From the NCBI GenBank assembly GCA_030248295.1, contig JASANH010000799.1:1-64000 (forward strand): a stretch of 64,000 nt of DNA, written 5' to 3'. Source of the DNA: Mesodorylaimus sp. YZB2_4 (lineage: Eukaryota > Nematoda > Enoplea > Dorylaimida > Dorylaimidae). The position numbers and the translations under genes were made by a program. Positions 1 to 11,140 of this stretch are shown here, one piece after another (the first letter of the stretch is position 1; each line of letters starts with the position of its first letter). The notes below the pieces were generated by a model. It had not been told where the DNA came from, did no database searches, and saw only the letters and a program-made list of their open reading frames with translations.

Positions 1-1330
1 GTTTGTGTTCAGTGTGGCATGTTTACTCTTCTGCACGTTCTGTTTGTCGCCACTTTTCGCTTAAATAATAGTGCGAGTACAGTGAGAAATTTCATCTTTT
101 CATTTCGATTACCGCCTACCGCTGAAGAGGAAAATGCTCGATAGGTATTGTGCCTCTGACAGTATATATCAATTGGCACTAATACCTAGAAGTGTTCTAG
201 CTCCTGTATTTTTTTTTATAAGCCCTCCTACTGCTGCGAAAAGGGACCCTTCTCTGAAATTATAAATGAATCTTCACCAGCTACTAAATTTTCATGACGA
301 CTTCAAGGAACAGCTAAGGCGTTTCTATATTTTAATATTCGACAGTTTATCAAAGAGGGTCTGACGAACAGATTGGAAAAGGATGATATGGGTTCTGTGA
401 TAGCAAGCCTTACTCCAGCCTACGTTCAATACAGCCGGAGCAAGGCTTATACTCCTCAAGCAGAATCATAAATAATTTGAAAGAGTGCAGTACTTTGGTA
501 CTTTTTCCTTATTGTTCTTGGTCAACAGTTGAGCTTGTTAAACAACGTTGGGTGCACTGGCTTAATTCTTCCTTTCAATTTTACAGGTACAGATTAGAAA
601 TTCTGTTGATTTTTGATCAGCAGCCGCGTGAAATATCTGATAATTATGTTGGTAATGTTTTCAGATTTAGCTACATATTGTTCGTCCTTTTTGAAAGAAG
701 AAGGAAAATAGCCGCTCTTTGTTTCGACTTAATTGTCTCATTTTAAATGCGACTCATTAACAGCCTTTTTTGATTCAAACCTGCGTCTAGCAGAAATTTT
801 TGGCACGGAATTGGTGCCTTTGCACGGCGCCCTGTGAATATAAAGAGCACGCTCGTTTGTGCTCAGGTTCAAAGACGTTATTCGCGTATTCTCATGTACA
901 AGGGTTCTTTTTATAATCATGTTTGAGCAAAAATTCTAAACCAATCCCCGTGTTTAGAATTTTTGCTTTTGACAGGAGACACCAAATTTTATCTTTCAGA
1001 TATGGAGTTCACCCAGGTCCGACATTTGACCTCAACCCAAGGAGTCAGGTTGAGGGCGGGTCGGGCTGAGTTGCGATGACCAGAGAAACCTGTCCTTCAT
1101 GAAACACAGATGGACCCAAACTCCTTGACATAAAGAGGCTTTGGAACTGTCTCTGCTAAAAGCTTCTAAAAGCTGGAAGCGTTCCGACATAGGTAAGCCG
1201 ATCGATATCAAGTGCTCACTTTCTCGAATTTAGTAATTTTTGTATGTCGGACGCAGCACCGCCCCAGTTTGCCCACGGAATTTTCAACCCGTTTTGCCAA
1301 TAACTAGCCAGCAATTACAATGAGCGAGGC
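1..1330. other. No gene seen
   Basis: Only short, uncharacteristic open frames occur here, with no recognisable domain and no convincing exon. Part of 1260-1330 resembles 42620-42700 and may belong to a dispersed repeat. Confidence 0.5.
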
Positions 1331-1336
1331 CTCGAG

Positions 1337-1390
1337 GTTCACTTATTCACATAATTGGTGGGCCCGCCGTGTTCTATCGTTTGGAGAACT
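1337..1390 (+). pseudogene. Short fragment of the receptor gene family
   Basis: About 54 bases match the TM2 region of the two receptor genes downstream (around 2168-2230 and 9780-9840), including an almost unbroken GTTCACTTATTCACA, then a small deletion and several substitutions. The match starts and stops abruptly. It lies about 600 bp upstream of the first intact receptor gene. I infer a relic of an older duplicate. It has no coding capacity of its own. Confidence 0.6.
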
Positions 1391-1985
1391 GTCGCGGCAG
1401 GGTCCCTCTCTGCGTCTCCTTTAGGAGCACCTGCACACTGAGGACTGGGCACCGACTTTCCTGGACGATGACGGGTGGGTGTGTGAACCCTAAATGTCTT
1501 CGAGGCTGTCTACTCAGGCTGTCTACTTGTTTAGCTTCCGTCTCCCCACTCACGTGCAGGGCAATCATTCAGTCAGCGAGAGTTTATGGTTCACAAACCG
1601 ACGTCCATCCCCAGAAATTAAACCCGAGAGGAGCCCAGCCACTCCCTATCAAGCAATGCTGTAAGCGAATGTGCAGCCACTGCGCAACCGCGGCCTCAAG
1701 GGCACGCTGCTTTGATGCAACGCACATTTTATGTAGGTCGCTCTTTCTTTTGGTCTGGTTTCCGCATAAGGGTAACAAGAAAGTTTAAAGGGCAGTGGTC
1801 TGGCGGTGTGCTGACAGCCGTGAACACATGAGCGCAGTGGTTTCTAAATTAAATCTTCATACTGTATTAATAGGCGAGTACTTACTTAGAAATACTATGG
1901 GCGATGAAGCTACGATATGTCTGATAAGACTTTAAATGTCATTGTCCTGATTTCTATTTTTGATATTAACCTTTAGAGATTAAAT

Positions 1986-2981
1986 ATGACCAACTCGACA
2001 GATCGTGCCATTCCACGCCACGTCGACATCATAGTGGCCACAATCGAGTACTTCTTGTGCACTCTTGGTATAATTGCCAACATTTTTGTGTGTTTCACAA
2101 TCTTGCGTTATCGTAAAACCACTTTTTCCAACACTTTCTACACCTTGGCTGTAGCACTGGCCGTCCCAGATTGTGTTCACTTATTCACAGAATTGGTGTG
2201 CGCCCTGCCCGCTGTATTCTATGGTCTGGAGGACACCCCGAAATGGTTCCTCAATTCGTGCGGCTACTTTGCAGATGTGTCATTTTGGGCCATCGCCCCT
2301 TTAATGTTGGTCATAGCAGTCAATCGTTACGTGGCTGTGTGTCACTTTGAGACTTACAAACGCGTTTTCAGTCAGAAACGGATTTATATGCTGATTGGAT
2401 TCTGTTTTATTTTTTGCTTTTTCATGCCCTCAGTTATGTACGGGTGCAAATGTTATTACGATTTCAATTACGCTTGGTTGTTTGTGTGTTACGAAGGCGG
2501 GTGCAAGGATTTCGCACTGAATTTCAATGCCACAATTTGCAACAGCATATGTTTGGGTGTGGCTCTGATATATGTCATGATTTATATCCAACATCGAAGA
2601 ATCAAACGTCGCGTCGGAACCAGCTTGCAATCGGAAGATGATCGAAAACGACGAGCCAAGGAATCCAAACTCATGTTTCAATTCGGTCTCATATCCTCAG
2701 TTTTAATAGCGTATCAAATATTTTTTTGGATTTTCCTCTTCTGGGCCACCAACGAGCCGAGCGAAATGGTTTTGAATTTCTTCGTCAACCTCAACAGCTG
2801 CATCAGTCCGTTCCTATATTTGACCTGCAGTTCGGAGATTCGAAGCCAGCTACCATGCAAAAGACGAAGAGTGCATCAGGCCACATGCACAAACCCAGGA
2901 GCAGGCGCCAAGACCATTTGTGCTGGCAATTTGGTACGCAAGTCGTCAAGCAAGCCAGTGGAGGAGACAAATAAGTTTTAG
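1986..2981 (+). CDS. Seven-transmembrane GPCR, rhodopsin/Srsx-like
   Basis: A 331-residue protein in one exon. Seven hydrophobic segments can be placed at about residues 15-40, 48-80, 95-118, 133-153, 182-202, 228-253 and 262-280. NRY at 113-115 stands where class A receptors have DRY. TM7 ends in NSCISPFLY, an NPxxY-like motif. Cys92 and a Cys in the 160-175 loop could form the usual extracellular disulfide, and the N-terminus has an NST glycosylation site. Intracellular loop 3 is rich in Arg and Lys. These features fit the large nematode chemoreceptor-type families, with Srsx my best guess, acting at the plasma membrane; the ligand is unknown. A TTTAG at 1972-1976 just before the ATG suggests a 5' UTR intron. 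Residues 41-282 are almost identical to the copy at 9592-10590. Confidence 0.85.
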   Translation: MTNSTDRAIPRHVDIIVATIEYFLCTLGIIANIFVCFTILRYRKTTFSNTFYTLAVALAVPDCVHLFTELVCALPAVFYGLEDTPKWFLNSCGYFADVSFWAIAPLMLVIAVNRYVAVCHFETYKRVFSQKRIYMLIGFCFIFCFFMPSVMYGCKCYYDFNYAWLFVCYEGGCKDFALNFNATICNSICLGVALIYVMIYIQHRRIKRRVGTSLQSEDDRKRRAKESKLMFQFGLISSVLIAYQIFFWIFLFWATNEPSEMVLNFFVNLNSCISPFLYLTCSSEIRSQLPCKRRRVHQATCTNPGAGAKTICAGNLVRKSSSKPVEETNKF

Positions 2982-2993
2982 GGAAATGAAGGG

Positions 2994-2999
2994 AATAAA
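2994..2999 (+). terminator. AATAAA polyadenylation signal
   Basis: A canonical AATAAA lies 13 bases after the stop codon of the first receptor gene, which implies a very short 3' UTR. Confidence 0.6.
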
Positions 3000-3599
3000 G
3001 TTTTATTGGGTGATCTTTTTAAAAATTTTTAAGGGTGGTTAACGCCGCTGTACATGCGACTCGGTCGCAATTCATACATTTTGTTAATATAAACAAAAAA
3101 ATATTTGTTTTTAACATAACTGATAAACTTTTCAGTCGCCAAAACTTAAAATTCAAATTAGCTAGTAGCAGTAGAATTATTGGGAAAACTTGTGGTGTCA
3201 TGCGACGACGAGGGAGAAAAGTCTATTAACATCTGAATCACAATTTGGAAAGCGCGCCTGCTGGAAGCCAGAAGGAGTTGACAACGGCGCACTCCGGCAT
3301 GAGAGATGGTTAGATATATTTTATGTTTGCCTGTATCTCACGCCCATTCCAGGTTCCTGAACTAACCTCTTGTGATTTGAGAAGTCTGACAATTCATCTA
3401 GCTACAGTCTATAGCCCGGAAAGGCAGCATGGTTTTCTTACAAAAGAGAAAGACTCCACGGCAAAACAGACAAGCCGTAGCCAAAGTCAAATCAAGACAA
3501 TAATTCAGGTATATGCCCTATTGGGTGCAGAAATTTTCTAATTCTCACAAGCTGTGAGAACGGGGGAAAAGCCTTATCATCTCGAAAATTATTTTGGTA

Positions 3600-4377
3600 T
3601 ACCCTACGTTATTCCAGGACCACGGACGGGTGGAATATGGGCGATATCGCCCAAGGGGAGGAAGTGCAAATCATTTTTGGCTTTTGCATCACCATACCTT
3701 CGGCTGCTTTCTGCCAGACCAGGGGAATCAGGCAAGGGTGTCCTTTATCCGCCCTCTTGTATGTCCTAGTATTTGAGACAGTCGCCAATTATATAAGAAG
3801 GGACACGGGTGTAAAAGGTATTGACGTGCTAGGGCATGAGCTAAAAATTAGCAATCATGCTGATGATACAAATTTTTTGGTGGCGGATACGGATTCAGTG
3901 AAGCAGATATTTTGGGTGTATGAAGAATTCAGGAAAGCATCAGGAGCGACACTAAAGAGAGGAAAAACCAAAATCATATGCCTTGGAGTAAAGGGTATTT
4001 CCGAGATAGACGAAGAGCTGGGACAGTTTATGACGGAGAAAAAAATAGTTTATGGGTTTTGGATCTCGCGAAGCGGATTGGAAAATAACGACAACTGGGT
4101 GGCAGTCCGTTAGCACATAGGGCAGCTAAGTAGCAAAGTACCCCATAAAGAGATCTCTTATTTTGGTAGGATCCATGTTGCCAGCACATACTTTCTCTCG
4201 AAAGCATGGTATTTGGCATCAATAATTGCACCTGAGAACGAATTTCAGAGATTTGTAGAAAGGCAAATTGATGGATATCTTTGGTATCCTTAAAAAGTGA
4301 GTATGATAAATAAGTGCATTCTGAAGAGAAGCAAGGAGCAGGGTGGGATAGCCTACCCTGATGTAGGCTACAAAGCA
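3600..4377 (+). pseudogene. LINE reverse transcriptase fragment, 5' part
   Basis: The frame from 3637 to 4113 reads through reverse transcriptase motifs: RQGCPLSALLYVLVFE, then HADDTNFLVAD at the catalytic YADD position (Tyr replaced by His, both Asp kept), then a KTKIICLG block. This layout is typical of L1/Tx1-type ORF2. The endonuclease and most of the fingers domain are missing upstream, so the copy is 5' truncated. A stop at 4111 and later frame changes break it. It is interrupted at 4378 by a Tigger-like element and resumes at 5091. Confidence 0.8.
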
Positions 4378-5088
4378 CAGTCGACTCCACTTGATTGCAT
4401 ATCGCATAATCGCATAAATCGCTTTATTGCATAAAATTTTTAGGTCCCGATTCTTTTCCTATACCCGCTATGTTCAAAATCTTCGCATAATTGAATATCG
4501 GATAAATGCATAGCCTTTAACAGAGCGACGCATATGCTACATATGCATTCTGCCATCGGATAATTGCATAGCGCCATCGGATATTCGAATAACGAGCTTC
4601 TCAGTTCCCCACGACTCCAGTCTCAGATTAGATTAGATTGGAAAATCGACGCCGTCATTTAGTGGTAACATTCATAGTCTATTCCAGTTCTTTTCTGCAA
4701 GGTCGATCCTCGCATTTGCCATGGCAGCATCGACCAGTCGAATTCATAGTTCAAAAAAACGGAAGGATTTCAGTTTGAAAGAAAAAATTTAAATTATTGT
4801 CAAGTCTGAACAACGATCGAGTCAAGCTAAAATCGCGAAACAGTTTGGAATATCCCAATCCCGAGTCACTCGGATCATTGGCAATAAGCAAATCTTGTTG
4901 GAGCAATGGTCATTGAGAGTTTTTGCGAAAATACTGAATTTAGCATAATGCTCTTGAGCAAACTAAGCTAGCCACTCATCCATATATGCATATTATGCAA
5001 ATATCCGATGTTCCGGTTAAAGGAATAAACCGGTTAATTGCATATAAAATTTTGGTCCAGAGGCTATGCAATTAAGCGGAGTTGACTG
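4378..5088 (+). mobile_element. Tigger/pogo-type element, internally truncated
   Basis: Ends are inverted repeats: CAGTCGACTCCACTTGATTG at the left, and the complement of CAGTCAACTCCGCTTAATTG at the right. TA follows the right end (5089-5090) and CA stands at 4376-4377, consistent with a TA target where one copy mutated. Inside, from about 4720, a frame with one stop encodes a CENP-B/Tigger N-terminal helix-turn-helix (SSQAKIAKQFGISQSRVTRI), but there is no DDE domain. The element is about 711 bp, so it is a deletion derivative. AT-rich direct and inverted GCATA motifs fill the subterminal parts. It splits the LINE open frame. Confidence 0.85.
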
Positions 5089-5090
5089 TA

Positions 5091-5900
5091 TTAGCTTTCA
5101 GGCTGATGCTTTTACTACGCAGGCAGTGCTCAGATAATAATGCCGCGTGGCATGCCAGTTTTGACTATTTCTACAGTAAATTGCAGGATGTGAAGCCAAA
5201 CCAGTTGGATGTGATTGCAGTACCCCGACTGTGCAAGGATATACGCAGGGCCGCGGTGACTGCTAAATTTTCTTTGTTGAACCCTAACAGTGTCGGCTTG
5301 GACGCCCGAGTTTATCCGATCAAACACGTCAAGACAAAAATTTTGTATAAGCATATGTTAGAGAAGAAAGTCATGGAAGCGACGACAGCGATGCAATAGT
5401 ACTGGCAGGAAAAGTTGGGAGTGGAGCACATAGATTTTAGTGCGTATTGGAGATTGACTCGGACAAGAAATGTGGGTGGGTATTTACGAAATTTGCACTA
5501 TCCATTGTTGTACAAAGCACTGTATACGAGAAGCAGAGTCTATAATTTTGCAGATTTAGACGCTAACTGAACATACTGCAGTGTTAGGTATGGATTGGAT
5601 AAACACGAATATGTCTATCACGTTTTTGTGAAATGCCCAAGAATTGAGTACGTTTGGGAGCAAGTGGAAGGACTGTTGAAAAAGTTAGCCAGTAATGTAT
5701 CTCTTAGTGAGGAGAATAGGATATTTGGAGTAATGGGTCTTCAAAATAAAAATATCGGCTCAGTTGCAAACATGGTTTTGCAATGTACCCAGAGGTGTAT
5801 ATGGGCAGCAAGGGTGGCCTATGTGGAAGACAATGAGCTAATTGACATGTGGGACTCGCTAGTGACCCGACTAAAAGGACTAACAAAACGAGCTAGGTGA
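5091..5900 (+). pseudogene. LINE ORF2 C-terminal part
   Basis: Continuation of the LINE after the Tigger insertion. Joining the flanks gives a continuous stretch at the junction. The frame holds a C-terminal zf-RVT-like region near 5590-5660 with an HVFVKCP motif followed by a VWEQVEGLL helix, typical of the ORF2 tail of Tx1/L1-like elements. In-frame stops at 5398 and 5568 show the copy is dead. The ORF ends at 5898-5900. Confidence 0.75.
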
Positions 5901-5984
5901 ATTTTGACACCGCAGGGTTTTTATGAGCAGTTTGCAAAGTTGTCTTTTATCGAGGTTTTGTTTGCGATTCCAGGAGGATGAAGT

Positions 5985-6200
5985 CTGAGGGCTACATTAA
6001 AAAATTTAATTAAAAAAAAGCAAAAAAAGAAAGGAGGAAATAAAAAAAGATGAAAAAAGGAATTTAAGAAAGAGGAAAAAAAAGCAAAAAAAGGTAAACA
6101 CATGAATAAAATAAAATACAAAAAATGAAATTGAAAAGTAAAGAAGAAATAGGAAAAATATGTAGACAAAAAAAGGAGATAAGAAAAAAAAATCTTTTTT
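5985..6200 (+). repeat. A-rich tract, probable LINE 3' region
   Basis: About 200 bases composed almost only of A and G with long A runs, just downstream of the LINE ORF2 end. It reads as a degenerate A-rich 3' region. The Phe-rich minus-strand frame across it is only a complement of the tract. Confidence 0.6.
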
Positions 6201-6239
6201 TTTTGGTTAAAAGGGTGTCTTTTGGTAGACTTCACAAGT

Positions 6240-7440
6240 ATGCAGGGACAAGCATCTCCTGCTTTAGAAGTAGTATACCATGTTGATTTGCGGTTATTTT
6301 TTTTTGTCCTGTGTCTCTTGATAGCATTTGAGGATAAACTCTTAGTGCCAGGGAAACGGGCATCATGGCTTTTAGAGAATGGGGGAAGGACGTAGAATGA
6401 GAAGGTGTGATAATACGAGAAAATGTAATAGGCTGATAGTTTTGGGTTTTTTTGAACTCACATTTTGCTTTGTCTAATAAATATATGATACTTGAAAAAA
6501 ATACCTCTCCAGTTTATATGCGCAGAGACAAACCAGAAAAAAAACCGAGCAGAAAGGAGGTCATGTTTCCACAATGACTTCCCTGACCCTCGAAGGCGGG
6601 TAGTCATGGCTCTGGGCAGAGAAAATTGTTAAACCCTATAATTTGAAGAAAACGCATATGATGCAAGAAGTGCCCGCACGTTTTAAATTTCCCGCTCGCG
6701 CTCTGCTTATGACATAAGAGCGGCTCTGGGATTCTCCTGTAATCTCATGACTTTTTTTTTCGAATTGAAAAAAAGATTTAAATTCCCAGGAATGAATGAA
6801 TTTAACCCCGAAGTATGGTAGTAAGATTGCGCTTTGCCTACGACAGTGTAAAGTCGATACTTTTCATATATGAAGCTCAAGGAAACATTATTTTCGCGTT
6901 TTTGAGCTGTCAGTACAGTAGATCCTTTTTTGAAAACTACCACTACAGTAGGGGGGAATCCCATGAATATCATCAAGCCACTTGAGTTGTGCTCCCATGA
7001 TTATGTTCGCCACTCCAATGGCGGTCCCAAGATTTGGTCATGACTTCTGCATGCAACCACTTGTTTGTTTTTACCACTACACACGTTACACGAATTATCG
7101 AACATCTTATCGAACATCTAATCGAACTGGCAGCAAACACTAAATTTTTCATCGCTTTATGATACTCTTGGAAGCGATTTCTATTCTGAGTGATACACGA
7201 AATCTTTCGGCAGCCTGAACAAACCATCTAAAAGTAGCCTTGCTTGCAAGGTTTGAATGCTTGATTGCACAACATGACCATCACACACAGCAGCTTCCCT
7301 CTGCGTGTTTCCGCTATGAGCACCTCACGCAAGTGTGAACTACATCGCAACCAGACAGAATCATCGCACCAATGGCAAAAGTCCAACCCAGCATAATCAT
7401 GGAAATGACAACATGAGCTCCAGATTCGACAGTCAAAAAA
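6240..7440. other. No gene seen
   Basis: Short open frames only, with no domain, splice pattern or clear repeat ends. Around 7290-7330 the sequence resembles 1400-1430, 19790-19810 and 42715-42740, a weak dispersed repeat around GAGCACCTC. Confidence 0.4.
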
Positions 7441-7458
7441 GACGTCCACCCTTCCTGA

Positions 7459-7515
7459 GTGGGGGGGGGGGGGGGTGGATGTAATCGGAAAATTCATCCC
7501 CCCCCCCCCCCCCAC
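7459..7515. repeat. Poly-G and poly-C runs as an inverted pair
   Basis: A run of about 15 G is followed some 25 bases later by a run of about 16 C, embedded between two copies of a GACGTCCACCC motif. The arms could pair as a hairpin and the G run could form a quadruplex. It may be the loop of a small foldback repeat. Confidence 0.6.
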
Positions 7516-7653
7516 CTCCACCTTCAAAAAAAAAGACGTCCACCCCCTTATCTGGGGGGATGGATGGAAGTAGATGAGTGGGGAAAAATGACGCCTAGTG
7601 GACGTTCACTTTCTCTCCAAATGCGATTGCACGATCGATGCGCTGTGCCCGAG

Positions 7654-7735
7654 TCGCGGCCTAGCGGTTGAGGTGACAGCGTCTCACGCTGGGTGCGCGC
7701 TTACATGAAGGGTTCGACTCCCGCCCTGGTAATGA
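7654..7735 (+). repeat. tRNA-derived SINE-like promoter region
   Basis: A box A-like TAGCGGTTGAGG at 7662 and a perfect box B GGTTCGACTCC at 7711-7721 have tRNA-like spacing. The middle CTCACGCTGGGTGCGC recurs at 42276-42292 in a second copy, so this is a repeat rather than a unique tRNA gene. I cannot fold a convincing acceptor stem. Confidence 0.5.
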
Positions 7736-7739
7736 TTGC

Positions 7740-9590
7740 CGAGTGTGTGTTCATCGAGCTTCTGGAATATGGCCTCAGCCCTCGAGTGCGTGGCTTTGGA
7801 TAGAATATGAGATGACACGTCGCTGATAATCACCACTAATGGTACGTATACGTATAAGACCGCTTGGGCCCTGAGATATGTATGTTGGGTCCGCGAGCTC
7901 CGCCCTACTCACTCGTACAATTTAGTGTCCTACGAAGATTGTGCTTACACTTTCGCGCGTGCTGCAAGAATACTGCTGTCCGCCAACGAATCTACATTCG
8001 TTCAGTACACACCGATGCTATCCAAGAACAAAGAGCCATATTTCATCGATCTTCTTCATCAATCACTGATTAGTGATTAAATCATCATGTAAACCTTCGA
8101 GTATTTTTAACCGAATTTACCCGATCTTTCAGAGAATTTGTGACTTCGCTGTGACGCAGGCAACTTGAGTCGAATGCGCAGACATAAAAGACATATTCAG
8201 GGGAAGCTGTCATAATCATGGGTCAAAATGATAAAAAAAGCGAAATGATGTAATACTTGAAATTTAATCATTACGCGTAATCCTTTTCATTGATTTTAGT
8301 CGACAGATTCGCTTAATCAATGTTAGGTGCATTATCTTGTCTCTTTGTGCACAGGTAACGTTAAGAACTTTGGTCGATCATTATTATAAGAGCTACATAA
8401 AATATATGCTAATTAACTTCGCTATATGTTCAGACTTGGCTCGATCATGTTACTCCTTTTGATAAGCAGGCGGATAACACTTTGTTGGATTCTAAATCAA
8501 GGGTCCCTATTCAAATATGGCTAATTATCATTCCTATTGACTGAGAAATTTTAATTACTACTACTATGTCATGGAAATTCCGCACTTGTATGGGGCTTTA
8601 TATATAAAAGGCAGCATGCTATAGCAATATATAGTATTGTCGTGTTGATCGCTAGATAAGTTACAGCGAGCTCCGTAATATCAGGGGCTCTTTTAGAGTC
8701 AGTAGTTCACACCTGTCGTTCCCTACTTTTCACTACGGTTAAAAGATAACATCTGATTTATCTGGGAGTTATCAAAAGAAATTCAAATACCATAAAAGCT
8801 CCTTATATGTTACAAAATCATTTTGAAAATTTGTTGCGGTCTTTTGCGTGCTGTTGGAAAGCTAACTTTTCTAACCTTTTCTAGGATCTAATGCTATTCT
8901 TGCTTGCTTGAAAATTCTTGACAAGTATTGGATTAAAAACCCTATAGATTCCGCTATGCCCATGTGATTCATGGAGCTTTTGACAAAAATGCAAACTTTT
9001 GTTATTGCCTCACCAACTCTCGTATCGCATCAGCATCTCCTTTCAAACCTTGAAACAAATTTCAATATGAGCTTGGAGAAACAAAATGGAGTTTTAATTT
9101 TCTGCTCTCACATCCTGATGCTAGAATTTACTGACACCTGTTAAAAAGTTAATACACCAAGCCGAAAATTACTCGTAGCAGGAGCTCTAGTAATTTCTCT
9201 GGACACCTGTCTTGTGAAATGCAGTTCGAACTTCTTTTTCACCACTATTGCTTGTTCTCGTCAGTGAAAATTTGGCTCGCTAACGACAAGGGCGCTTGCC
9301 GAAACATGACATAAGCCACATGAACAATCTCGTAATTAGTGCAAGATACGTTGTGCGCCTTTAACACTTCTCTATGATTCTAACGTTAAAACGGTCGGGA
9401 GGGTTACCTAGCAACAAAACAAAGGTTCAAATCTACAGTTTGGCGGCTCTGGGAGCATGCGAACTGATAATTAATATTTAAGTCCCAATATGCTATATTT
9501 GTTCCTTTCGACGTGAATACCCATCTAACTACAGTATACTCTAACAACCTTTAAAAAGTTTTGCCCTTTTTTACGTAGATACTGGTGTCA
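7740..9590. other. No gene seen
   Basis: AT-rich intergenic DNA between the SINE-like repeat and the second receptor gene. The region just before 9592 has a splice acceptor-like run ending in AG at about 9578, so a 5' UTR exon of that gene could lie here. Confidence 0.4.
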
Positions 9591-9591
9591 C

Positions 9592-10590
9592 ATGGCCAAC
9601 TCGACAAATCATTCAATCCCACGCCACGTGGATATCATAGTGGCTACAGTCGAATACTTTTTCTGCACAGCTGGTATCATAGCCAACTTTTTTGTGTGTT
9701 TCACAATTATGCGTTATCGTAAAACCACATTTTCTAACACTTTCTATACTTTGGCTGTAGCACTGGCCGTCCCGGATTGTGTTCACTTATTCACAGAATT
9801 GGTGTGCGCCCTGCCCGCCGTGTTCTATGGTCTCGAGGACACCCCGAAATGGTTCCTCAATTCGTGCGGCTACTTTGCAGATGTGTCATTTTGGGCCATC
9901 GCCCCTTTAATGTTGGTCATAGCAGTCAATCGTTACGTGGCCGTGTGTCACTTTGAGACTTACAAACGCGTTTTCAGTCAAAAACGGATTTATATGCTGA
10001 TTGGATTCTGTTTTATTTTTTGTTTTTTCATGCCCTCAGTTATGTACGGGTGCAAATGTTATTACGATTTCAATTACGCTTGGTTGTTTGTATGTTACGA
10101 AGGCGGGTGCAAGGATTTCGCACTAAATTTCAATGCCACAATTTGCAACAGCATATGTTTGGGTGTGGCTCTGATATATGTCATGATTTATATCCAACAT
10201 CGGAGAATCCAACGTCGCGTCGGAACCAGCTTGCAATCGGAAGATGATCGAAAACGACGAGCCAAGGAATCCAAACTTATGTTTCAATTCGGTCTCATAT
10301 CCTCAGTTTTAATAGCGTATCAAATATTTTTTTGGATATTCCTTTTCTGGGCCACCAACGAGCCAAGCGAAATGGTTTTGAATTTCTTCGTTAATCTCAA
10401 CAGCTGCATCAGTCCATTCCTGTATTTGACCTTCAGCTCAGAAATTCGAAGTCGACTACCATGGAAAACTCAAAGTACGCATCACGGCACGCTGACAAAC
10501 ACACCAGTTACGGTGGCAGCCACGAACATTCATGTTCGCGAAGTGGAAAACAAATCATCGAGTAAGGCAGTGGAGAAGAATAAAAAATGA
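9592..10590 (+). CDS. Seven-transmembrane GPCR, paralogue of the first
   Basis: A 332-residue single-exon receptor with the same seven-helix plan as the 1986-2981 gene: NRY after TM3, SCISPFLY in TM7, an NST site at the N-terminus and a basic third loop. From residue 41 to about 282 I count only two differences (Lys207 to Gln, Cys280 to Phe), and the DNA is almost identical there. Residues 1-40 differ at about ten positions, and the tails after residue 285 hardly align. The start fits well (CACATGG). The pair is a same-strand duplication about 7.6 kb apart. The ligand is unknown, and Srsx membership is inferred from general features. Confidence 0.85.
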   Translation: MANSTNHSIPRHVDIIVATVEYFFCTAGIIANFFVCFTIMRYRKTTFSNTFYTLAVALAVPDCVHLFTELVCALPAVFYGLEDTPKWFLNSCGYFADVSFWAIAPLMLVIAVNRYVAVCHFETYKRVFSQKRIYMLIGFCFIFCFFMPSVMYGCKCYYDFNYAWLFVCYEGGCKDFALNFNATICNSICLGVALIYVMIYIQHRRIQRRVGTSLQSEDDRKRRAKESKLMFQFGLISSVLIAYQIFFWIFLFWATNEPSEMVLNFFVNLNSCISPFLYLTFSSEIRSRLPWKTQSTHHGTLTNTPVTVAATNIHVREVENKSSSKAVEKNKK

Positions 10591-11052
10591 TATTGGTAAA
10601 CCTGCTCTCTGTTTCACCTGTCCGTGCGCCGCGCTTGCACCCTATCACTGTTGACGCAGATTTTCAACTCAATCTAAAATTTTTTCTGTTCGTTTTTAAT
10701 ATCTTCTTTCTGTTTCCAAGTTAGTTTCATTTCTTAGACACATTATTAGTGTGTTCTGTGATAAATTCTTATTTTTTGAGTCAAGTGTATAAAACCTTCG
10801 TTCGGACCCCAAAAATTCTTTGTTGCATTTGAGCTGGGGCCTTGAACGAGGCGATTGCTGTCATGAGTGACATTAGATGTGTCTTCTAAGGACAAAAGAT
10901 TTCGCATAAAAACTATATTGTCCTGTAGCAGAGCATACCGAAGCAACCACTATGCATTTTGTCGTCGTGCATAGGGTCGTCGTGAATATTAATTTTTAAA
11001 AAGATGAGAAGTCTGTAAGGAGCTAGCTCGTGCCAAATTAGTGTACTACCTG

Positions 11053-11140
11053 CAGCGATTTCTTATAATCGAGACTGCCCATGTGGTATGTTACGCACGA
11101 GACATGAGTACGTGCATGCTGTAAGTACTGTATACACTGT
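11053..11140 (+). repeat. Left arm of a roughly 90-bp inverted pair
   Basis: This segment (core CGAGACTGCCCATGT, then GTTACGCACGAGACATGAGTA) reappears in reverse complement at 12205-12293 with scattered differences. The arms bound about 1.2 kb and may be ends of a foldback element or two opposed copies of a repeat. Confidence 0.65.

Noticed and set aside
5921-6235. Phe-rich 104-codon minus frame
   Set aside because: Complement of the A-rich LINE tail, low complexity.
7654-7735. A functional tRNA gene
   Set aside because: Box A and box B are present but no acceptor stem or clear anticodon arm, and a diverged copy exists at 42250.
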